Below, piece by piece: positions 22,557-24,123 of a DNA stretch of 24,123 bases. Source of the stretch: JBBSDV01 sp038240335 (lineage in GTDB: Bacteria; Chloroflexota; Dehalococcoidia; DSTF01; JACRBR01); NCBI GenBank assembly GCA_038240335.1, contig JBBSDV010000020.1, positions 1 through 24,123 of the forward strand. Reading direction: 5' to 3'. The first letter of the stretch is position 1, and each line of letters opens with the position of its first letter. A program made the translations under genes and the position numbers. A model generated the notes under the pieces. The model had not been told where the DNA came from. It was given only the letters and a program-made list of their open reading frames with translations, and made no database searches.

Positions 22557-23008
22557 GGTGCAGAGAAGGTATCGAGTCGTCGCCTCAGGCGCGAGCGGTA
22601 GGCGCGGCCTTCGGCGCGTCGCAAGCCGATGATGATGATAATGAAGCGGGAGGCAGAGAGCGCAGCGCACTCTGTCGGGGGTCTGGCGGTGTGCCCCAGC
22701 ACTCTTCCTCCTTGCTTCAAACTGTATCCGCGTCCGCGCAAGCGGACACGGCGAATGAGGCGAACAAGTCGGAGCGCCGCCGACTTCTCGTCGCGAAACG
22801 AACGAAGCGTCAAGAAGCACAGCCCCAGGGCGGCTGGAATGAGCGATGGCTCGAAGCATCCGACAGTTCCGGCCGACATCTGGGCAAACCGCGCATATCG
22901 CGCACGCGTATTGACACGATGAGATGCACAGGACTGCCGCGGATCGTACGATGACTGGAACGGCTGCGACGACGAAGCGACCGTCTTGTTCGCTCGTCTG
23001 GAGGGCGT
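22557..23008. other. Divergent intergenic region with repeat copy 3
   Basis: No gene is supported in 452 nt. The two-hairpin element occupies about 22646-22770. TTGACA at 22911-22916 could be a -35 for the aldo/keto reductase gene, but no TATAAT-like box follows at 16-18 nt. Confidence 0.6.
22646..22770 (+). repeat. Two-hairpin dispersed element, copy 3 (degenerate)
   Basis: It keeps the order GCGGGAGGCAGAGAGCGCAG, CTCTGTCGGGGGTCTGG, GTGTGCCCCAG and GCGCAAGCGGACACGGCGAA, with GAGGCGAACAAGT matching copy 2. Both hairpins are imperfect here. Similarity to copy 2 seems to fade out gradually downstream (CTCGTC-CGA shared). Confidence 0.8.
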
Positions 23009-24025
23009 ATGGAGTATCGAAAGCTCGGCGAGACCGACACAGACGTCTCGGTTGTCGGCTTCGGGCTGTGGACGCTCAGCACCGGCTGGTGGGGCGAGTA
23101 CACCGACGCCGAGGCAATCTCGTTGCTCCGCGAGTCGCGTAGCCTTGGCTACACCTTCTTCGACGCCTCGGACAGCTATGGTAACGGCCGCTCCGAGGAG
23201 CAGCTCGGCGAAGCATTCGGCAACGACGCCGGCGTCACGATCGCCACGAAGGTGGGCTACGATTTCTACAGCTTCAGCGGCGAGCGCCGCGGCCAGCAGG
23301 AGATCCCGCAGGATTTTAGCCCGGCGTACATCCGCAAGGCTTGCGACGAGAGCCTCCGCCGCCTCAAGCGCGATCGGATCGACTATTACCAACTGCACAA
23401 TCCGAAGATGGACGCGATCGAGCGTGACGAAACGTTCGCCTGCCTCGAAGATCTGCAGCGCGAGGGCAAGATCCGCGCCTACGGCGTCGCTCTCGGCCCG
23501 GCGATCGGCTGGGAGGAGGAGGGTGTGCGGGCGGCGCGCGACCGCAACATCACCGCGATGCAGATCATCTACAACATGCTGGAGCAGGATCCCGGCCGCA
23601 CCCAGATCGAGGCCTGCCGCGCGAACGGCGCCAGTGTGGTAGCCCGCGTGCCGCACAGCTCCGGTCTGCTCGAGGGCGGCTACACCGTCGATACGACGTT
23701 CGCTGCCAACGACCATCGGCGCCACCGGCCACGTTCGTGGCTCATCAACGGCGTGAAGAAGGTCGAGCAGCTGCAGTTTCTCGTCGACGCGCGCCCCGGC
23801 GCGACGCTCGGACAGATCGCGCTGCTATGGATCCTCACCGACCCGATCCTCTCGTCGGCCCTGCCGAACATCTACAACCGCGAGCAGATGGTGGAGTTCG
23901 CCGCCGCGTCGGAACTGACGCCGCTCACGGCCGGCGAGCTTGCCAAGATCCAGCATCTCTACGACACGAACTTTGGCATCGAGCCGGCGATCGAAAACGC
24001 GCAGGCGACAGGAGCGGCACGATGA
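23009..24025 (+). CDS. Aldo/keto reductase family protein
   Basis: A 338-residue (beta/alpha)8 NADPH-dependent oxidoreductase. The catalytic tetrad can be placed: Asp52 and Tyr57 in FFDASDSYGNGRSE, Lys81 in TIATKVGYD and His130 in YYQLHNP. The N-terminus EYRKLGETDTDVSVVGFGLW is typical of the AKR11/YdhF-like bacterial branch. The phosphate-binding C-terminal loop appears as SSALPNIYNREQMVE, slightly unlike the common PG-ARN form, so cofactor preference is uncertain. The substrate is unknown. GGAGG 4 nt before the ATG at 23009 fixes the start. Its TGA overlaps the ATG of the siroheme-decarboxylase-like gene (ATGA), so the two are translationally coupled and may share a pathway. Confidence 0.9.
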   Translation: MEYRKLGETDTDVSVVGFGLWTLSTGWWGEYTDAEAISLLRESRSLGYTFFDASDSYGNGRSEEQLGEAFGNDAGVTIATKVGYDFYSFSGERRGQQEIPQDFSPAYIRKACDESLRRLKRDRIDYYQLHNPKMDAIERDETFACLEDLQREGKIRAYGVALGPAIGWEEEGVRAARDRNITAMQIIYNMLEQDPGRTQIEACRANGASVVARVPHSSGLLEGGYTVDTTFAANDHRRHRPRSWLINGVKKVEQLQFLVDARPGATLGQIALLWILTDPILSSALPNIYNREQMVEFAAASELTPLTAGELAKIQHLYDTNFGIEPAIENAQATGAAR

Positions 24026-24123
24026 CGTCACCGGCACGAACACGCGGCACGGCCAGCGGCATGGACGACGTCGATCAGCGCCTGCTCAACGAGATGCAGG
24101 ATAAGTTCCCCCTGATCCGCGAA
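24022..24123 (+). CDS. Siroheme decarboxylase-like / AsnC-type protein (partial, runs off right edge)
   Basis: Only 34 codons are present. After a short Arg/Thr-rich start, GMDDVDQRLLNEMQDKFPLI matches the opening helix of AhbA/AhbB/NirD-type siroheme decarboxylases (D-x-x-D-x-x-LLN-x-x-Q-x-x-FPL), which are Lrp/AsnC-like winged-helix proteins. These convert siroheme to 12,18-didecarboxysiroheme in heme or heme d1 synthesis. A true AsnC transcription regulator would usually have LD-x-D-x-x-IL-x-x-L-Q and not FPL. AGGAG 7 nt upstream supports the ATG at 24022, which overlaps the aldo/keto reductase stop. An internal ATG (residue 14) is an alternative start. Confidence 0.65.
   Translation, partial: MTSPARTRGTASGMDDVDQRLLNEMQDKFPLIRE

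Overview
The window is a GC-rich (clearly above 60% by eye), gene-dense bacterial chromosome segment with no tRNA, rRNA, CRISPR array, phage gene or transposase that I can find. Gene content and several TANNNT boxes placed 6-7 nt before start codons (leaderless-type starts) fit a Chloroflexota-like Terrabacteria lineage, possibly an environmental genome. That placement is an inference from style and content, not a phylogeny.

Layout. 1-81 holds the 5' end of a minus-strand gene resembling YpfJ-type zinc metallopeptidases. 362-2771 is a plus-strand pair for nucleotide-sugar oxidation (a Gfo/Idh/MocA oxidoreductase and a UDP-sugar 6-dehydrogenase). 2829-4860 is minus strand: a cysteine desulfurase and a zinc-ribbon/RDD/SHOCT membrane protein. 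5025-6312 is a sugar ABC-transporter lipoprotein gene broken by several single-base frameshifts. 6362-7579 is isocitrate dehydrogenase, 8014-8334 a GYD-domain protein, 8555-9505 a phosphotriesterase-family metallohydrolase, and 9818-11002 an LLM flavin oxidoreductase. 11003-11648 is a repeat-rich spacer. 11649-14312 is a minus-strand pair: a thioredoxin-fold fusion of unknown function and a D-cysteine desulfhydrase/ACC-deaminase-like PLP enzyme.

The core of the window is a sulfate assimilation operon at 14501-20590. It encodes siroheme sulfite/nitrite reductase, APS-type reductase, APS kinase, ATP sulfurylase and a Na/Pi-cotransporter-like membrane protein that starts 2 nt after the ATP sulfurylase stop and may import sulfate. 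Together these cover uptake, activation and reduction of sulfate to sulfide. The divergent PLP enzyme (possible sulfide release from D-cysteine), the thioredoxin fusion and the cysteine desulfurase make the neighbourhood rich in sulfur chemistry.

The right end has a DUF3291 protein and a ketosynthase-fold protein that has lost the catalytic Cys and one His (minus strand). An aldo/keto reductase follows on the plus strand, and its stop overlaps the start of a siroheme-decarboxylase-like (AsnC-type) gene cut by the window end.

Non-coding structure is unusually rich: three copies of a roughly 120-bp two-hairpin element in the spacers of and around the sulfate operon; two diverged 210-bp direct copies of a TCCTGA/TCAGGGTGACA-bounded element, one supplying a gene's stop codon; a short dispersed GGGGACGATCC motif; and polypyrimidine/heptamer tracts upstream of four genes.
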